Below, in pieces: positions 63,943-64,000 of a stretch of DNA of 64,000 bases. The position numbers and the translations under genes were made by a program. The notes beneath the pieces were generated by a model. It was given only the letters and a program-made list of their open reading frames with translations, had not been told where the DNA came from and made no database searches. How positions within the stretch are numbered: position 1 is the first letter of the stretch; each line of letters begins with the position of its first letter. The stretch covers positions 558,001 through 622,000 of the forward strand of contig NZ_BCXJ01000003.1 of the NCBI RefSeq assembly GCF_001598215.1. Reading direction: 5' to 3'. Origin of the DNA: Shouchella clausii. GTDB lineage: Bacteria > Bacillota > Bacilli > Bacillales > Bacillaceae_D.

Positions 63943-64000
63943 CAAGACTGATAGAAAACGCTCGTATATTTCACCGTACGCCTCAACTGACAAGCGCTAT

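Noticed and set aside
1-64000. CRISPR array, rRNA or tRNA genes
   Set aside because: No regularly spaced direct repeats and no recognisable tRNA or rRNA sequence were seen in the reading of both strands.

Overview
The window reads as chromosomal DNA of an endospore-forming, alkaliphilic or halotolerant member of the Bacillaceae. A Shouchella (formerly Bacillus) clausii-like organism is the best guess. This is inferred from an ectABC ectoine operon with a SigB-type promoter, spore genes (a GerA-type germination protein, a CotD-like coat protein, DUF2642-like proteins), strong AGGAGG ribosome binding sites, CcpA-type cre sites, a GH5_8-type secreted mannanase and moderate GC content. No rRNA, tRNA, CRISPR array or intact mobile element was found. 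Two decayed insertion-sequence fragments are present.

Layout. 1-5000: the end of an nsrR gene, a small membrane protein, a frameshifted carboxylesterase lipoprotein behind a leader terminator, an AraC regulator and an SDR oxidoreductase. 5000-5630: a transposase scrap. 5631-10064: an acyl-CoA cluster (YhfS-like thiolase lacking its second catalytic cysteine, YhfT-like ligase, AlkK-like ligase). 10331-15436: a complete sugar ABC importer with its own ATPase and a sugar-phosphate isomerase-like enzyme. 15449-17825: ectCBA on the minus strand. 18033-20346: a spore-related pair with a good SigG promoter. 20348-28656: a catabolic region with succinate-semialdehyde dehydrogenase, two iron alcohol dehydrogenases, glutaminase, a GntP-like permease and a sigma-54 activator. 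A near-consensus -24/-12 promoter and a cre precede the second dehydrogenase. This looks like a 4-hydroxy-acid (possibly 4-hydroxybutyrate) and glutamate/GABA module.

28657-32156: small genes, an IS3-type remnant, a ferredoxin, a 5'-nucleotidase-like HAD protein and two DUF2642-like proteins. 32164-39966: a beta-glycan locus with a LacI regulator, a GH1 enzyme, a ROK kinase, an ABC importer without an ATPase and a secreted GH5 mannanase. 40027-43502: MurNAc salvage (mupG, murP, murQ). 43598-48696: an acid-sugar cluster with a PrpR_N-type regulator whose AAA+ core is degenerate, then KdgT, a DUF1537 kinase and PdxA2. An RpiR/MurR-type repressor follows. 49671-52176: a MerR-controlled multidrug ABC exporter. 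52380-58910: a LacI repressor, two perfect 16-bp operators, a TRAP transporter and a GH31 enzyme. 58982-64000: a PepSY lipoprotein, the bifunctional NAD(P)HX repair enzyme, an AI-2E family membrane protein, ferritin and a CotD-like protein.

Most of the window consists of import-plus-catabolism modules, each with its own regulator, typical of a soil saprophyte that degrades plant polysaccharide and cell wall. The observations most worth checking are the sigma-54/CcpA-controlled dehydrogenase-permease operon, the TRAP-GH31 unit with its operator pair, the possible import-then-phosphorylate beta-glycoside pathway, the non-canonical PrpR-like regulator and the thiolase lacking its second active-site cysteine.
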